DNA of 14,916 nucleotides, from contig NZ_SRZM01000166.1 of assembly GCF_019402445.1 (NCBI RefSeq), positions 1-14,916 on the forward strand, in the 5' to 3' direction. Origin of the DNA: Brachyspira pilosicoli (lineage in GTDB: Bacteria; Spirochaetota; Brachyspiria; Brachyspirales; Brachyspiraceae). Under the pieces are notes generated by a model. That model was not told where the DNA came from and did no database searches. It was given only the letters and a program-made list of their open reading frames with translations. Made by a program: the position numbers and the translations under genes. Shown here in pieces: positions 14,842 through 14,916 of this stretch. The number at the start of each line of letters is the position of its first letter. The stretch's first letter is position 1.

Positions 14842-14916
14842 TTACTTTCCATTTCTTTGAGCTTTTTTTAGAATATCTGCAATTTCTCTAAGTTTAAGAT
14901 TCTCTGCTATATCTAA
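14842..14916 (-). CDS. C-terminal fragment of an unidentified leftward gene
   Basis: The last 25 codons of an open minus-strand frame run from the window edge to a TAA at 14844-14842. The visible end includes AENLKLREIADILKKAQRNG and finishes in Lys. It is amphipathic, charged and helix-like, and its composition resembles real coding sequence more than the AT-only gap beside it. I do not recognise the family. A 163-base gap with the ruvB promoter separates it from ruvB. The frame is too short to exclude chance. Confidence 0.4.
   Translation of the reverse strand, partial: LDIAENLKLREIADILKKAQRNGK

Overview
The window is a very AT-rich bacterial chromosome segment with tightly packed genes and strong Shine-Dalgarno (SD) sites. 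Low GC, a short lipoprotein signal ending in SC, heavy use of AAA/AAT/TTA codons and the gene families point to an anaerobic spirochaete, most likely Brachyspira. This is inference; a Fusobacteria-type host cannot be excluded from sequence alone.

Region 1 (34-9927) is a sugar-uptake and catabolism locus. A DeoR-family regulator faces left. Diverging from it, behind a near-consensus sigma-70 promoter (962-990), is a nine-gene operon with gaps of 11-46 bp: deoC1, rbsB-like binding lipoprotein, aldo/keto reductase, rbsA, rbsC, rbsD, rbsK-like kinase, a second and divergent deoC, and an FGGY kinase. The parts form a route: the ABC transporter imports a pentose-like sugar, the RbsD-type pyranase changes its ring form, a PfkB kinase phosphorylates it, and a DeoC aldolase cleaves the phosphate ester. 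DeoC at both ends, a hydrophobic residue replacing the ribokinase Asn14, and changed RbsB contact residues suggest 2-deoxyribose, or another sugar related to but different from ribose, rather than ribose itself. The FGGY kinase, the aldo/keto reductase and the second DeoC have no obvious place in a simple deoxyribose pathway, and they are the least explained part of the window. Decamer repeats (881-920) and an inverted copy near the transcription start are candidate operators.

Region 2 (9928-12439) holds an SPFH/prohibitin-like membrane protein and a sodium:solute symporter, both rightward, with no strong link to the sugar operon. A clear hairpin terminator (12458-12489) separates them from the leftward genes.

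Region 3 (12514-14916) is leftward: ruvB (Holliday-junction helicase) followed 14 bp later by a membrane-anchored M23 peptidase. The M23 reading frame is open well past its first canonical start codon, up to a strong SD just after the ruvB stop. The best start there is the rare codon ATT, which adds about 80 residues. The right edge cuts the C-terminal end of another leftward frame.

No tRNA, rRNA, CRISPR array, insertion sequence or prophage gene was seen. No gene-free stretch exceeds 300 bases.
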